64,000 nt of DNA from Desulfosporosinus fructosivorans (GTDB taxonomy: Bacteria > Bacillota > Desulfitobacteriia > Desulfitobacteriales > Desulfitobacteriaceae): positions 682,001 through 746,000 of the forward strand of contig NZ_SPQQ01000001.1 in the NCBI RefSeq assembly GCF_004766045.1, written 5' to 3'. Of the stretch, positions 25,642 through 35,525 are shown piece after piece. The stretch's first letter is position 1; every line of letters starts with the position of its first letter. A program made the translations under genes and the position numbers. Under the pieces are notes generated by a model that was not told where the DNA came from, searched no databases, and worked only from the letters and a program-made list of their open reading frames with translations.

Positions 25642-25670
25642 GTGGTGTAGAGTGGGGTAAAGTGGGGCGG
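25642..25670 (+). promoter_or_regulatory. MraZ operator: three 10-bp-phased repeats
   Basis: GTGGTGTAGA, GTGGGGTAAA and GTGGGGCGGT lie in exact 10-bp register, the arrangement known for MraZ binding boxes upstream of mraZ. A further GTGGGG occurs at about 25683. Autoregulation is inferred from the known MraZ system. Confidence 0.8.
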
Positions 25671-25696
25671 TTGACCACAACGGTGGGGTGAAGAGC

Positions 25697-26128
25697 ATGT
25701 TTATGGGTGAGTACATTCATACGATCGATGGAAAAGGCCGGTTGATTATTCCGGCAAAATTCCGTGAGGCTTTGGGAGAACAATTTATTGTGACCAAGGG
25801 CTTAGATCACTGTTTGTTTGTTTACCCTCCCGCAGAGTGGAATACCTTAGAAGAGAAGCTGCGTGCTTTACCATTTACCCAACCCGATGTTCGTGCCTTT
25901 GTCCGTTTCTTTTTTTCTGGGGCGACGGAATGCGAACTGGACAAGCAGGGAAGAATCCTATTGCCGGCTAATTTGCGTGATTATGCGCAATTGGAGAAGA
26001 ATCTGGTTCTGGTCGGAGTGTCAAGCCGTGTTGAGATTTGGAGCGAGACTCTTTGGACAGAATACAGTCGGCAAGCGGAAAACGCTTATGCCAGTGCTGC
26101 AGAATCCTTAGTACAGCTGGGGATATAG
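25697..26128 (+). CDS. mraZ: Transcriptional regulator MraZ
   Basis: A 143-residue MraZ with two SpoVT/AbrB-like halves: [23 protein letters not shown] and [19 protein letters not shown]. Each carries the DxxGR motif. It represses its own dcw promoter. ATG at 25697 gives the family N terminus; GTG at 25688 would add three residues. Confidence 0.95.
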   Translation: MFMGEYIHTIDGKGRLIIPAKFREALGEQFIVTKGLDHCLFVYPPAEWNTLEEKLRALPFTQPDVRAFVRFFFSGATECELDKQGRILLPANLRDYAQLEKNLVLVGVSSRVEIWSETLWTEYSRQAENAYASAAESLVQLGI

Positions 26129-26144
26129 AAAGGAACGGATTTAC

Positions 26145-27077
26145 TTGGATTTTCATCATGTCACTGTTTTGTTAGAGGAGACAGTTAATGCGGTTGTTTT
26201 AAATCCCTCTGGTAAATATGTTGATTGTACGCTAGGTGGGGCTGGACATAGCAAAAGGGTCTTAACTAAGCTCGATACATCAGGAAACCTGATCTGTTTC
26301 GATCAAGATGAGTTGGCGATTCGTCACGCGGAAGATTTATTTGGCGAGGATGAAAGGGTCACTTTAATCAACCGAAACTTTGAATCTCTGGAAGAGACCT
26401 TAAAAGAATTAGAGTTACTTCCGGTGAACGGAATATTATTTGACTTAGGGGTCTCGTCTCCTCAACTAGATGAAGCTGAACGCGGTTTTAGTTATATGCA
26501 GGATGCGCCCTTGGATATGCGCATGGATCCTTCGAGTCCCTTGACGGCTAGAGAAATTGTGAATAAATGGACCGAAGAGAACTTAGCACAGCTTATTTGG
26601 AAATATGGGGAAGAAAAATGGTCCAAACGGATAGCTCAGTTCATCGTTCAAGCTCGCCAAGAGAGGGAGCTTGAAACAACGGGTGACCTAGTTCAGGCGA
26701 TTAAAGCGGCAGTGCCTGCAGCTGTTCGAAGAAGTGGGCCTCATCCAGCTAAGCGTACCTTTCAGGCAATTCGAATTGTTGTTAATGATGAACTTGGGGT
26801 CTTAGATCGAGTGTTGGATCAGGCGTTGAGTTGCTTGGATCATGGAGGCAGAATCGCTGTGATAACCTTTCACTCACTCGAGGATCGTATCGTAAAAGAT
26901 AGAATGAAATCTTGGCTGGGACGTTGCACGTGTCCGCCAGAATTACCGATATGTCGGTGTAATCCAGTAACATTGGCTAAGGTGTTAACTCGAAAACCCA
27001 TTCTTCCCTCTGAGGAGGAAGTAGCGCAAAATCCACGTTCCCGAAGTGCTAAATTACGGGTCGCCGAAAAGATATAA
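26145..27077 (+). CDS. rsmH: 16S rRNA (cytosine(1402)-N(4))-methyltransferase
   Basis: A 310-residue MraW/RsmH methylating C1402 in the ribosomal P site. AdoMet motif CTLGGAGHSKRVL, then FDLGVSSPQLDEAERGFS and AVITFHSLEDRIVK are diagnostic. TTG at 26145 follows AAGGAACGG and gives the conserved FHHVTVLLEE start. It is 16 nt after mraZ. Confidence 0.95.
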   Translation: MDFHHVTVLLEETVNAVVLNPSGKYVDCTLGGAGHSKRVLTKLDTSGNLICFDQDELAIRHAEDLFGEDERVTLINRNFESLEETLKELELLPVNGILFDLGVSSPQLDEAERGFSYMQDAPLDMRMDPSSPLTAREIVNKWTEENLAQLIWKYGEEKWSKRIAQFIVQARQERELETTGDLVQAIKAAVPAAVRRSGPHPAKRTFQAIRIVVNDELGVLDRVLDQALSCLDHGGRIAVITFHSLEDRIVKDRMKSWLGRCTCPPELPICRCNPVTLAKVLTRKPILPSEEEVAQNPRSRSAKLRVAEKI

Positions 27078-27107
27078 CGGTCTAAAGGAAAAGAAGGAGG
27101 AATACCA

Positions 27108-27590
27108 ATGGTAGTAGCGCAGGAGAAAATTGAGTGGCAGGAGCCCTTAACGCAGAAATCTAACGAGAGAAACCCACGACGCACGCGAAAAGGGGGTAAG
27201 TTCGCTAAAGTAAAAAGTATTTTAGGATTGGCCTTAATTGTTGGGCTGACTGGTGCCATTGGGGCGACAACGATTCAACTAACAGTCGTCCAGGGGGCAG
27301 AAGTACGGACCTTAGAAAATGAGATCTCCACGATTAAGGCTCGGAAAGATCTTCTTCAGATGGAGGCTGACAAACTTCGTGCGGTAGGTCGGATTGAAAG
27401 TGCAGCCCTAGCTATGGGCATGGAAAAACCTGCAGGGATAGTATATGTGGCCGGTACAATGCCTACGCTTAAGAATCAAAAGGTGGCTCCGTCGACCCAA
27501 GCGGCAACACAACCAATTGAGGTTAAACTCACAGCACTACAGCAATTTTCAAAGATATTTACGAGTTTTTTTGCTTCAACACAACGTTAA
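27108..27590 (+). CDS. ftsL: FtsL-like cell division protein
   Basis: A 160-residue bitopic protein: basic cytoplasmic stretch, membrane helix at about residues 41-60 and a coiled-coil segment with Leu/Ile heptads (EVRTLENEISTIKARKDLLQ). The tail is Ala/Thr/Gln-rich. Sequence similarity is low, as usual for FtsL, so the name rests on position and topology. It would join FtsQ/DivIB in the divisome. Confidence 0.78.
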   Translation: MVVAQEKIEWQEPLTQKSNERNPRRTRKGGKFAKVKSILGLALIVGLTGAIGATTIQLTVVQGAEVRTLENEISTIKARKDLLQMEADKLRAVGRIESAALAMGMEKPAGIVYVAGTMPTLKNQKVAPSTQAATQPIEVKLTALQQFSKIFTSFFASTQR

Positions 27591-27645
27591 GATAAAAGGC
27601 GCTTTGGGTACGCGGAGACCCCGATAAATTGGGGGGTGAGGACTA

Positions 27646-29700
27646 ATGAGTCCTTTTGTTGTCATGCGTAAACGAATCGCTTTTCTTTTTTTATGTGCGA
27701 CTATTTTTTTTGGTATTCTAGTCATTCGACTTGGGTATGTGCAACTTAGTCAGGGAGCTGATTTACGGAAAAAGGCAGACGATTCTCACTTTCGGGGTGT
27801 GCCAGTCGCCCCTAAACGCGGGAATATTGAGGACCGGCAAGGAAATGTTCTAGCTATGAGTGTTAGTAGCGAAACAGTTTATGCCATACCAGCAGAGGTT
27901 CGACAATCTGGCAGGGCCAAAGAAATGGCTCAGACTTTAGCTCCGCTTTTAGGGAAATCAGCATCAGAAATTGAACAGCATATTACGAAACGCACAGCGT
28001 TAGAATACATTCAAAAGCAGATCAAACCAGAGGTTGCAGCACAGATACGGGCGTTAGCGCTCCCGGGGATTGGAACCACGGAGGATAGCCAACGGTATTA
28101 TCCATTTGCGACACTAGCGTCTCATATTATCGGATTTGCCGGGATTGACAATCAAGGGCTTGAAGGGATAGAGTTAACCAGAGAATCGGAGCTCAAGGGG
28201 ATTGCAGGCAGTATTTTGCAAGAATTTGGGGCAAATGGTATTCCTCTACCCCAGGCGGAGCACCAGTACTTGGCTCCCAAACAGGGAAATACCGTGCGCT
28301 TAACGATTGATAAAAATATCCAGTTGTTTGCGGAACGAGAGTTACAGAAGCTGATGTCTGGCCAAGGTATCAACATGAACGGACAAGTACCTAAGAGTGC
28401 TTCAATTTTGGCCATGGATCCGAGCACGGGAGAAATACTAGCTTTGGCTTCAGCACCGACCTTTGATCCCAATCGTTATCAAGAATCGGATCCCAGCACT
28501 AGGCGAAATATTGCGATTCAGAACGGATATGAACCTGGGTCTACTTTTAAGATTATTACCTTAGCAGCGGCCCTTGAAGAAAAGAAAATTAAGTTGCAAG
28601 AGCACTACTTCGATAAAGGGTCTTATACAGTTCTAGGTAAAAACGTACGTTGTTGGAAGGCTGGAGGGCATGGTGACCAAACATATATGCAAGTAGCCGA
28701 GAATTCCTGTAACCCGGGTTTTATCGAGATGGGTCAACGGTTAGGGATGGATAAATTTTATAAATATCTTCGAGACTTCGGTTTTGGCCAGAAAACAGGG
28801 ATAGAAATGTCTGGAGAAGCACTTGGAATTCTTGCTAATAAGAAAAAAGCGACGGCGTTGGATTTGGCAACCATGTCCATTGGACAAACAAATAACGTCA
28901 CACCGATTCAACTATTGACGGCTGTGTCAGCCGTGGCTAACGGCGGAACGTTAATGAAACCACAACTGGTGAAAGAAATTGTCGGTCCCAGTGGAAGGGT
29001 TATCACCCCTTTTGAAAAAAATGAGATTCGACGTGTTATTAGTGAGGATACTTCAAAACTAGAACGCGAGGTCTTGGAATCTGTCGTGACCAATGGCACC
29101 GGGCGTCGATCTTTTCTTCCCGGATATCGTGTGGCGGGTAAAACGGGAACAGCTCAAAAAGTGGCTAACGGAGGATATATTCAAGGAGAATATGTTGCTT
29201 CGTTTGTGGCATTTGCCCCTGCAGATAATCCAAAGCTAGCGATGTTGGCCGTGATCGACGGTACTCCGTTTTACGGAGGAGTTGTCGCAGCTCCTGTGCT
29301 CCAGACTGTCATGCTTGATTCCTTGAGATATCTCGGCATTAAGCCGGATGCCCAGGCACCCCTTACGCCTGGAAAACCTATGCCAGGACTTGAATTTCCG
29401 CCAATTAAGAAGGCGGCAACTGTTCCTTCTGTCCTGGGACTCCCGATAAGCGAGGCGCAAAAAGTATTGACCCAAGCTGGTTTTACGGGAATGACGGAAG
29501 GACAGGGCGAAACGGTTCTTGACCAAATACCGCATGGAGATACACAAGTAGAAGCGGGGTCCAATATACTCCTTTATTTAGGTGCGGATGCATCCGCTCC
29601 TACGCTTGCTCATTGGTGGGAAGAGGGAGATGAAGATATCGCAGCAATCTACAGTCTAACGGGACGGGTTCCAATTGAGATCAGTCCTCTTGGACAGTAA
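27646..29700 (+). CDS. Division transpeptidase (PBP2B/SpoVD-type) with PASTA domain
   Basis: A 684-residue class B penicillin-binding protein that cross-links septal or spore peptidoglycan. It has an N-terminal helix, a dimerisation domain and a transpeptidase with S299TFK, S354CN and K499TG. One PASTA domain (PSVLGLPISEAQKVLTQAGF) is near residue 590. Only one such gene lies here, where Bacillus has pbpB and spoVD, so it may serve division, sporulation or both. Confidence 0.88.
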   Translation: MSPFVVMRKRIAFLFLCATIFFGILVIRLGYVQLSQGADLRKKADDSHFRGVPVAPKRGNIEDRQGNVLAMSVSSETVYAIPAEVRQSGRAKEMAQTLAPLLGKSASEIEQHITKRTALEYIQKQIKPEVAAQIRALALPGIGTTEDSQRYYPFATLASHIIGFAGIDNQGLEGIELTRESELKGIAGSILQEFGANGIPLPQAEHQYLAPKQGNTVRLTIDKNIQLFAERELQKLMSGQGINMNGQVPKSASILAMDPSTGEILALASAPTFDPNRYQESDPSTRRNIAIQNGYEPGSTFKIITLAAALEEKKIKLQEHYFDKGSYTVLGKNVRCWKAGGHGDQTYMQVAENSCNPGFIEMGQRLGMDKFYKYLRDFGFGQKTGIEMSGEALGILANKKKATALDLATMSIGQTNNVTPIQLLTAVSAVANGGTLMKPQLVKEIVGPSGRVITPFEKNEIRRVISEDTSKLEREVLESVVTNGTGRRSFLPGYRVAGKTGTAQKVANGGYIQGEYVASFVAFAPADNPKLAMLAVIDGTPFYGGVVAAPVLQTVMLDSLRYLGIKPDAQAPLTPGKPMPGLEFPPIKKAATVPSVLGLPISEAQKVLTQAGFTGMTEGQGETVLDQIPHGDTQVEAGSNILLYLGADASAPTLAHWWEEGDEDIAAIYSLTGRVPIEISPLGQ

Positions 29701-29808
29701 TCATTTGTCCTAGGTCTACTGAAGTGGAGAATTGTCTATAATATAGAATGCGTTAATGAGGATGCTGAGGAGCTGTTAACGTTAGAACTTGGAGAGGAAT
29801 GATGAGGA

Positions 29809-31293
29809 ATGCCCACAGCAAAATCACTGGCGGAGATAATTAAAGTAATTGAGGTCATGGCTTCATCTGGGGATAGTCAAATCATTGTTAGTGGAATCTC
29901 TATGGATTCTCGGCAAGTTCAGCCTGGTGATCTGTATGCCTGCGTGCCTGGATTTAAGGTGGACGGCCATGACTTCGCGGTGAAGGCTATCGCTACAGGG
30001 GCTGTGGCCTTAGTCGTTGATCATTTTTTGCCAATTGATGTTCCTCAAGTAAAGGTTTCCAATGTGCGTCAGGTCCTGGGGCAGTTGGCTGCAACTGTGT
30101 ATGACCATCCCAGCGAACAGCTGGAATTAGTCGGGGTAACTGGGACAAATGGGAAAACAACGATTACATATCTGATTGAGAAAATCGGGACAAAGCATGG
30201 CAAGAAAGTTGGTTTAATTGGTACACTCGGTGCTCGGATAGATGGGCGGGAGATTCCAGGAGAAAGGACAACCCCAGAAGCTATTGAAGTTCAAAAACTG
30301 CTTGGGGACATGGTGGCAGTTGGGGTAAGTTTGGCTGTGATGGAAGTTTCCTCGCATGCCATGGACCTCGGACGCGTGTCGGGCTGTGAATTCGATGCGG
30401 GGATCTTTACTAATTTAACCCAGGATCATTTGGATTATCATAAGACAATGGAGGATTATCTAGCCGCTAAAAGTAGGCTTTTTTCCGGTCTTGAAGGGAA
30501 GAAACAGCCCAAGGTCAGCATATTAAATGGGGATGATTCCTCCTACTCTAAACTAAGCCAAGCGTCGTCAGCTCCGGTTGTTAGTTATGGAATTCACAAT
30601 GAGGTAGATTATCGGGCAGAGGATGTAGAAGTCACCTCGGAAGGGGTGCGCTTTGTGGTACGCTTTCATGAGGGTATACAAGAGATACGGTATTCTACTC
30701 CTGGAGTTTTTAGTGTTTATAACGCCTTGGCTGCTTTTGTTTGGGGCGTTGAACGGGGATTTGACTCAGCAACCGTTGCTGAAGCTTTAGCGGAAATTCC
30801 AGGGGTGCCAGGACGCTTTGAAAGTATCCGTCTTGGACAACCATTCCAGGTCATTGTGGATTACGCTCACACGCCTGACGGGTTAGAAAACGTTGTACGA
30901 ACCGCTCGGGGTTTTACCAAAGGAAGACTTATCACAGTCTTTGGGTGTGGTGGAGATAGGGATAAAGGAAAACGGCCAATCATGGGTGAGGCTGCCTCAA
31001 TGGGGAGTAATTTCCTCATTGTGACATCGGATAATCCTCGCACTGAAGAACCTGATCAAATTATTAAAGAGGTGCTCCTCGGGATTTCTGGGGTGGATTA
31101 TGTTGCCTTGCGCGATAGAAGGGAAGCTATTTGGAGCGCTTGTCGCATGGCAAAGGCGGGAGATACTATTTTGATCGCTGGCAAAGGGCATGAAACTTAT
31201 CAGATCTTCGGGACAGAAATCCATCCGTTTGATGACAGGGAAGTAGCGCGTGAAGCATTGAGGGGGCTGGGATATGGGCAAGTGGACTGTTGA
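29809..31293 (+). CDS. murE: UDP-MurNAc-L-Ala-D-Glu--2,6-diaminopimelate ligase
   Basis: A 494-residue Mur ligase adding meso-DAP to the stem peptide. P-loop GVTGTNGKTT, carbamylated-Lys region and the DNPRTEEP motif, which marks DAP (not Lys) specificity, are present. It overlaps murF by 20 bp. Confidence 0.95.
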   Translation: MPTAKSLAEIIKVIEVMASSGDSQIIVSGISMDSRQVQPGDLYACVPGFKVDGHDFAVKAIATGAVALVVDHFLPIDVPQVKVSNVRQVLGQLAATVYDHPSEQLELVGVTGTNGKTTITYLIEKIGTKHGKKVGLIGTLGARIDGREIPGERTTPEAIEVQKLLGDMVAVGVSLAVMEVSSHAMDLGRVSGCEFDAGIFTNLTQDHLDYHKTMEDYLAAKSRLFSGLEGKKQPKVSILNGDDSSYSKLSQASSAPVVSYGIHNEVDYRAEDVEVTSEGVRFVVRFHEGIQEIRYSTPGVFSVYNALAAFVWGVERGFDSATVAEALAEIPGVPGRFESIRLGQPFQVIVDYAHTPDGLENVVRTARGFTKGRLITVFGCGGDRDKGKRPIMGEAASMGSNFLIVTSDNPRTEEPDQIIKEVLLGISGVDYVALRDRREAIWSACRMAKAGDTILIAGKGHETYQIFGTEIHPFDDREVAREALRGLGYGQVDC

Positions 31294-32695
31294 GGAAGTC
31301 GCTCGAAATGCGCAAGGGAACTTGATCGGAAACTCAGATTTAGAGGTTGCAGGGTGCATTATCGATAGTCGTCAAGCTCAGGGCGGGGAAATGTTTTTTG
31401 CTCTAGTAGGGGAACGCGTCGACGGACACGATTATATGGAAGCCGTCTGGAAAAAAGGGGCAATTTTAGTGATTGCAGAGGAAGCCCGTTTTCAAGGGCC
31501 AGAGAAGACCCCTTTCGTTCCTGATGGGAAGGCTCTACTTCTCGTAAAGTCTGTGTTTGCAACCCTACAGAAATTAGCCCAAGCATGGCGTTTGGAGCTT
31601 GGTGCCAAGGTGGTTGGAATCACTGGGAGCAATGGAAAAACTACTACGAAGGATATGATCGCCGTAGTCCTGTCTCAGCGTTTTCAAGTGTACCACAATA
31701 AGGAAAATCATAATAATGAATTAGGACTTCCTTTAACCATACTCAATGCGCCACTAGGTACTGAGATCTTGGTACTTGAGATGGGAATGCGCGGTTTGGG
31801 TGAGATTAGGGCCTTATGTGACATCGCGAAACCAGATGTCGGAGTGATAACGAATATTGGCACAACACACTTAGAACTATTAAAGTCGCAGGAACGAATT
31901 GCCCAAGCGAAGTGGGAGCTAGTTGAGGCCTTGCCGGAAGATGGTATTGCTATAATAAACGCTGAGGATTTCTTCTCTGTACAAAAGGCGAAAAAAGACG
32001 TGCATTCGATTCAATTCTATGGTGTTGAGGGTAATTTAGTAGAGCCAAACACTAAAGGAGCTAAACTGAGGCCATGGGGAGCTCTGGGGACGACGTTTGA
32101 CGTAAGTTATATGGGCGAAAAATCAACGGCTAATCTGCCGCTACCTGGTAAACACAATGTCTTAGATGCCCTTGCTGCGCTAACTGTAGGTAAGGTCCTG
32201 GGGGTTTCGTTGGCGGAAGGGTGTGCGGGATTGGCTAAGCTGGAATTGTCTAAGATGCGCTTAGAGGTACGGTACGGGATCTTCGGAACCACTCTGATTA
32301 ACGATGTCTATAATGCAAATCCAATTTCGATGCAGGCTTCGTTGCAGGTTCTTAAGGAGCGAGCAGGTGGAAACAAGACTCTGGCTATTTTGGGCGAAAT
32401 GTATGAACTTGGAACCTCAGCCGAATCAGGGCATCGTGAAGTTGGAGAGACACTTGCCAAGTTAGGAGTTAGTGAATTAATTACCGTGGGCAAATTGGCA
32501 GAAGAGATTGCACAGGGAGCGCGTTTGGCAGGATTCTCAGAAGAACATATTACGGTGACGTCTATACGCGAGGAAGCAGTTGCGAAAGCAAAGGATCTCC
32601 TCAATCTGCATGGTCCGGGGATATGGGTTCTGATCAAAGGGTCACGAGGAATGAAAATGGAAGAGATCACTGTGCAATTAGAAGAATCGGAGTAA
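31274..32695 (+). CDS. murF: UDP-MurNAc-tripeptide--D-alanyl-D-alanine ligase
   Basis: A 473-residue MurF with P-loop GITGSNGKTTTKDM, HLELLKSQERIAQAK and NDVYNANPISMQASL motifs. It adds D-Ala-D-Ala, completing the pentapeptide. It overlaps the end of murE, so translation is coupled. Confidence 0.95.
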   Translation: MGKWTVEEVARNAQGNLIGNSDLEVAGCIIDSRQAQGGEMFFALVGERVDGHDYMEAVWKKGAILVIAEEARFQGPEKTPFVPDGKALLLVKSVFATLQKLAQAWRLELGAKVVGITGSNGKTTTKDMIAVVLSQRFQVYHNKENHNNELGLPLTILNAPLGTEILVLEMGMRGLGEIRALCDIAKPDVGVITNIGTTHLELLKSQERIAQAKWELVEALPEDGIAIINAEDFFSVQKAKKDVHSIQFYGVEGNLVEPNTKGAKLRPWGALGTTFDVSYMGEKSTANLPLPGKHNVLDALAALTVGKVLGVSLAEGCAGLAKLELSKMRLEVRYGIFGTTLINDVYNANPISMQASLQVLKERAGGNKTLAILGEMYELGTSAESGHREVGETLAKLGVSELITVGKLAEEIAQGARLAGFSEEHITVTSIREEAVAKAKDLLNLHGPGIWVLIKGSRGMKMEEITVQLEESE

Positions 32696-32710
32696 AGGGT
32701 GGAAATATAC

Positions 32711-33718
32711 ATGTCTGAGCGTTTAGTCATGGCGGCAGGATTAGCCCTTATCATTACGTTAGTTCTGGGACCTTTGTTAATACCAGTCTTAAGGAGTCTG
32801 AAGTTTGGTCAAACTATACGCGACGATGGACCCCAAAGACATTTGAAAAAGGGCGGAACCCCAACAATGGGGGGGATGATTTTTCTCGTCGGTATTATTA
32901 TCAGTGCTTTGATGACGGCAGAAAAACCTACTTCTCTAGAAATGGTAACAATGGTGGGTATAACCTTGGGATATGGCTTAATTGGATTTATTGATGACTT
33001 TATCAAAGTAGTCATGCATCGTTCGTTAGGCCTTCGAGCCTACCAAAAACTTATTGGACAGTTTGCCTTGGCTTTTATTCTAATGTGGGTATCCGTGCAT
33101 TGGCTGGGGAGGGGTACGGATGTTGCTATCCCATTCACGGCTATACATTTGGATCTGGGTTGGTTTTACTATATTTTAATCTCCTTGGTGATCGTAGTAA
33201 TGACAAATGCGGTTAATCTTACAGATGGCTTGGACGGCTTAGCGGCGGGAAGTACCATGTTTACAGGTATCGGCTATCTTGTGATTGCTCTTCTGGCAGC
33301 CAACCAAGGAGGTGGGGTAGCGGTTTTAGCGCACGAGACAGATATGGCTGTCTTTGCAGCGGCCTTGGTGGGTGGAACTCTTGGTTTTTTGCGTTTTAAT
33401 ACCTATCCGGCCCGAGTCTTCATGGGGGATACTGGATCTTTGGCCTTGGGTGGAGCCTTAGTTAGTTTAGCAGTTCTCACGAAGAGCGAATTGGTTCTTA
33501 TAATTATAGGCGGATTATTCGCTATTGAGGCAGTTTCCGTTATTATTCAGGTTATTTCGTTTCAAACTACGGGGAAGCGGATCTTTCGTATGACCCCAAT
33601 CCACCATCACTTTGAACTCGGGGGCTGGGGCGAATGGAAAGTGGTTCTAGTTTTTTGGTCTGGGGCGCTAATTTGTGCGATCCTTGGGATCGCTGCTTAT
33701 TTGCCTACGCTTGGATAG
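32711..33718 (+). CDS. mraY: Phospho-MurNAc-pentapeptide transferase
   Basis: A 335-residue integral membrane enzyme making lipid I. About ten helices are seen. Conserved motifs are [38 protein letters not shown] and the C-terminal [14 protein letters not shown] at 32711 is chosen over the upstream GTG at 32699. It is the last gene before the 2.3-kb insertion that separates it from murD. Confidence 0.95.
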   Translation: MSERLVMAAGLALIITLVLGPLLIPVLRSLKFGQTIRDDGPQRHLKKGGTPTMGGMIFLVGIIISALMTAEKPTSLEMVTMVGITLGYGLIGFIDDFIKVVMHRSLGLRAYQKLIGQFALAFILMWVSVHWLGRGTDVAIPFTAIHLDLGWFYYILISLVIVVMTNAVNLTDGLDGLAAGSTMFTGIGYLVIALLAANQGGGVAVLAHETDMAVFAAALVGGTLGFLRFNTYPARVFMGDTGSLALGGALVSLAVLTKSELVLIIIGGLFAIEAVSVIIQVISFQTTGKRIFRMTPIHHHFELGGWGEWKVVLVFWSGALICAILGIAAYLPTLG

Positions 33719-33720
33719 GG

Positions 33721-33935
33721 AGGGTCCGCGTCACACCTCCTCGGCCATGCGTTCTTCGAGCCAAACTAGGGCTTTAATCCTTGATGCAAGAGGGGCAGGG
33801 TTCCCGGCAAATCGGCCATCCTTGGCCGTTGCCGGCGGGAAACGTCCTGTTTCACGCCCTGCCGATGAAAGCGGCTTAAAGCCGAGTTTGGCTACGACGA
33901 CCGCAAAGGCGTCGGAGCGTGTGATCACGGACCCT
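33721..33935. repeat. Large multi-hairpin element B
   Basis: AGGGTCCGCGTCACAC (33721-33736) pairs with GTGTGATCACGGACCCT (33919-33935). AGCCAAACT (33759-33767) pairs with AGTTTGGCT (33885-33893), and GGCTTTAA with TTAAAGCC. An inner GGCAGGG/CCCTGCC stem (33794-33800 and 33857-33863) encloses two hairpins: GGCAA...TTGCC (33804-33835) and GAAACGTCCTGTTTC (33839-33853). It shares its plan with element A at 22332-22490 while the sequence differs in compensating ways. Frames open on both strands here are an effect of the palindrome. Confidence 0.78.
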
Positions 33936-34115
33936 CTATGCAAGTAGGGGGACGGTTCTTAAGCTTGTTAAGCTTGCATTAGGATAGACTGTCGTGAAGG
34001 CGCGGACGCTACAACGAGCCTTATCGCCGCAAGATCTGCGAACGGCGAGATACTGACGCTCGATGGAACGTGTGTGAACAGGCTAAGACACTTTTCTCTA
34101 TAGGAGGTCACTACT

Positions 34116-34769
34116 TTGGATAATCAGCTTATTAAATCGTTTTATGATCATAGAAATCAAGACCAAGGCACAAAAATGTCGGCGTATATGAAAGATCACT
34201 TTCAATATTTAGGGATACAGAAACCACAGAGGACAGAATTACAAAAGGAGTTCTTCAAACAAGTAAAGAAACAGAAAAGAATTGACTGGGATTTTATTTT
34301 TATGCTTTGGGATTTACCAGAACGTGAATTTCAGTATTTGGCGTTGGATTATATTCTTGCATTGAAGAATGGTCTGCAGAAAGCTGATATGGATAGAATT
34401 AAGTTGTTAATTATTAATAAATCGTGGTGGGACAGCGTGGACATCCTTGCTTCAAATATTACCGGAAATTTATGTGCCAAACATCAAGAAATTGTCCAAA
34501 GTCATATATTAAGTTGGGCTGAAAGTGATAATATATGGCTTGCCCGAGTTTCAATTTTATTCCAACTAAAATATAAGGAAAATACAGATGCAGAATTACT
34601 GAAGTTTATTATTACTAGGAACAGTAATAATAAAGAATTTTTTATTAATAAAGCTATTGGCTGGGCATTGAGAGAGTACTCGAAGACTGATAAAGAGTGG
34701 GTAAAATCGTTTTTAGAGTGTAATACACTGAACACTCTCAGTGTTCGTGAAGCAAGTAAATATTTGTAG
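34116..34769 (+). CDS. DNA alkylation repair protein (AlkD-like HEAT repeat)
   Basis: A 217-residue helical protein of the DNA alkylation repair family (AlkD type), which removes alkylated purines. Recurring helical pairs such as WDFIFMLWDLPEREFQYLALDY and WWDSVDILASNITGNLC match HEAT-like repeats, and the C-terminal INKAIGWALREYSKTD region is characteristic. TTG at 34116 follows GGAGGTCAC. It is AT-rich and sits in the insertion within the dcw cluster, so transfer is likely. Confidence 0.83.
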   Translation: MDNQLIKSFYDHRNQDQGTKMSAYMKDHFQYLGIQKPQRTELQKEFFKQVKKQKRIDWDFIFMLWDLPEREFQYLALDYILALKNGLQKADMDRIKLLIINKSWWDSVDILASNITGNLCAKHQEIVQSHILSWAESDNIWLARVSILFQLKYKENTDAELLKFIITRNSNNKEFFINKAIGWALREYSKTDKEWVKSFLECNTLNTLSVREASKYL

Positions 34770-34890
34770 ATTCGTCGCTATTTTGGAAATTTGGCTGCAA
34801 ATCACTTAGGGACATTCTCCTCGCCGCTCCGTTTTGATTTATCTAGAATCACAAGATAATATGTTTCAACGTAAAATAGGGGGGATATTT

Positions 34891-35469
34891 GTGCTGAGAA
34901 GTGAGTTAGCAGACCAATATCTGATGTCGGAATTATGGGAAACTGAAAGAATGATTATTAGGGATGCAAATTTACAGGATGTGGACAGATTACAAGAAAT
35001 ATATACGCAGTCTCGAAGTACGGAAGGATGGACTAGGGATGATGAATTGACACCCGACTATGTACTTAATGGTGTAGTCAAGGGTCATTTACCGCCTAAT
35101 GGAATGAAAGAGTTCTATAAAATTCAAGTAATTATCCATAAAAATTCATTTGAAATCATTGGATTTATAGAATTTTATCATGGCTATCCTGTCAAAGAGG
35201 TATTGTATATTGCTACACTTTTGCTGTGTGATGATTACAGAAACAATCGCTATGGTCAGGAAGTCATAAATAAATTATGTAAACAGGCACATGGATTAGG
35301 ATTCCATCAAGCTAGGCTTGGAGTTTCACTTAGAAATTGGTTAGGTATATATTTTTGGACTAAATTAGGGTTCGATACAATTATTAAATATTGTGGTAAT
35401 AAAATGCTTTCCAAGGATTCTTATGCATCGTTAGAACTAGGAAAAAACCTAAAAAGAATGCAAGTATAA
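34891..35469 (+). CDS. GNAT family acetyltransferase
   Basis: A 192-residue GNAT-like protein with ETERMIIRDANLQDVDRLQEIY at the start of the fold, LLCDDYRNNRYGQEVINKLC (motif A) and RNWLGIYFWTKLGFD (motif B). GTG at 34891 follows GGGGGG; the earlier in-frame start at 34834 lacks a site. The substrate is unknown. It belongs to the same AT-rich cassette as the AlkD-like gene. Confidence 0.75.
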   Translation: MLRSELADQYLMSELWETERMIIRDANLQDVDRLQEIYTQSRSTEGWTRDDELTPDYVLNGVVKGHLPPNGMKEFYKIQVIIHKNSFEIIGFIEFYHGYPVKEVLYIATLLLCDDYRNNRYGQEVINKLCKQAHGLGFHQARLGVSLRNWLGIYFWTKLGFDTIIKYCGNKMLSKDSYASLELGKNLKRMQV

Positions 35470-35525
35470 GAACTGTCCCCCAACTTGTACCTACTCGACC
35501 CAACTTGCATGAAGGAGGGATTTTT

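Larger units (their letters stand above)
33941..35487. mobile_element. Cassette bounded by 27-bp inverted repeats
   Basis: 33941-33967 (CAAGTAGGGGGACGGTTCTT and 7 more bases) and 35461-35487 on the opposite strand match at 23 of 27 positions. The 1.5 kb between them carries an AlkD-like gene and a GNAT gene, both more AT-rich than the flanking mur genes. No transposase is encoded, so movement would be in trans. The right repeat overlaps the GNAT stop codon. Confidence 0.6.

Noticed and set aside
33675-33947. Open frames on both strands after mraY
   Set aside because: The palindromic element B produces mirror frames on both strands; no ribosome-binding site or protein-like composition.
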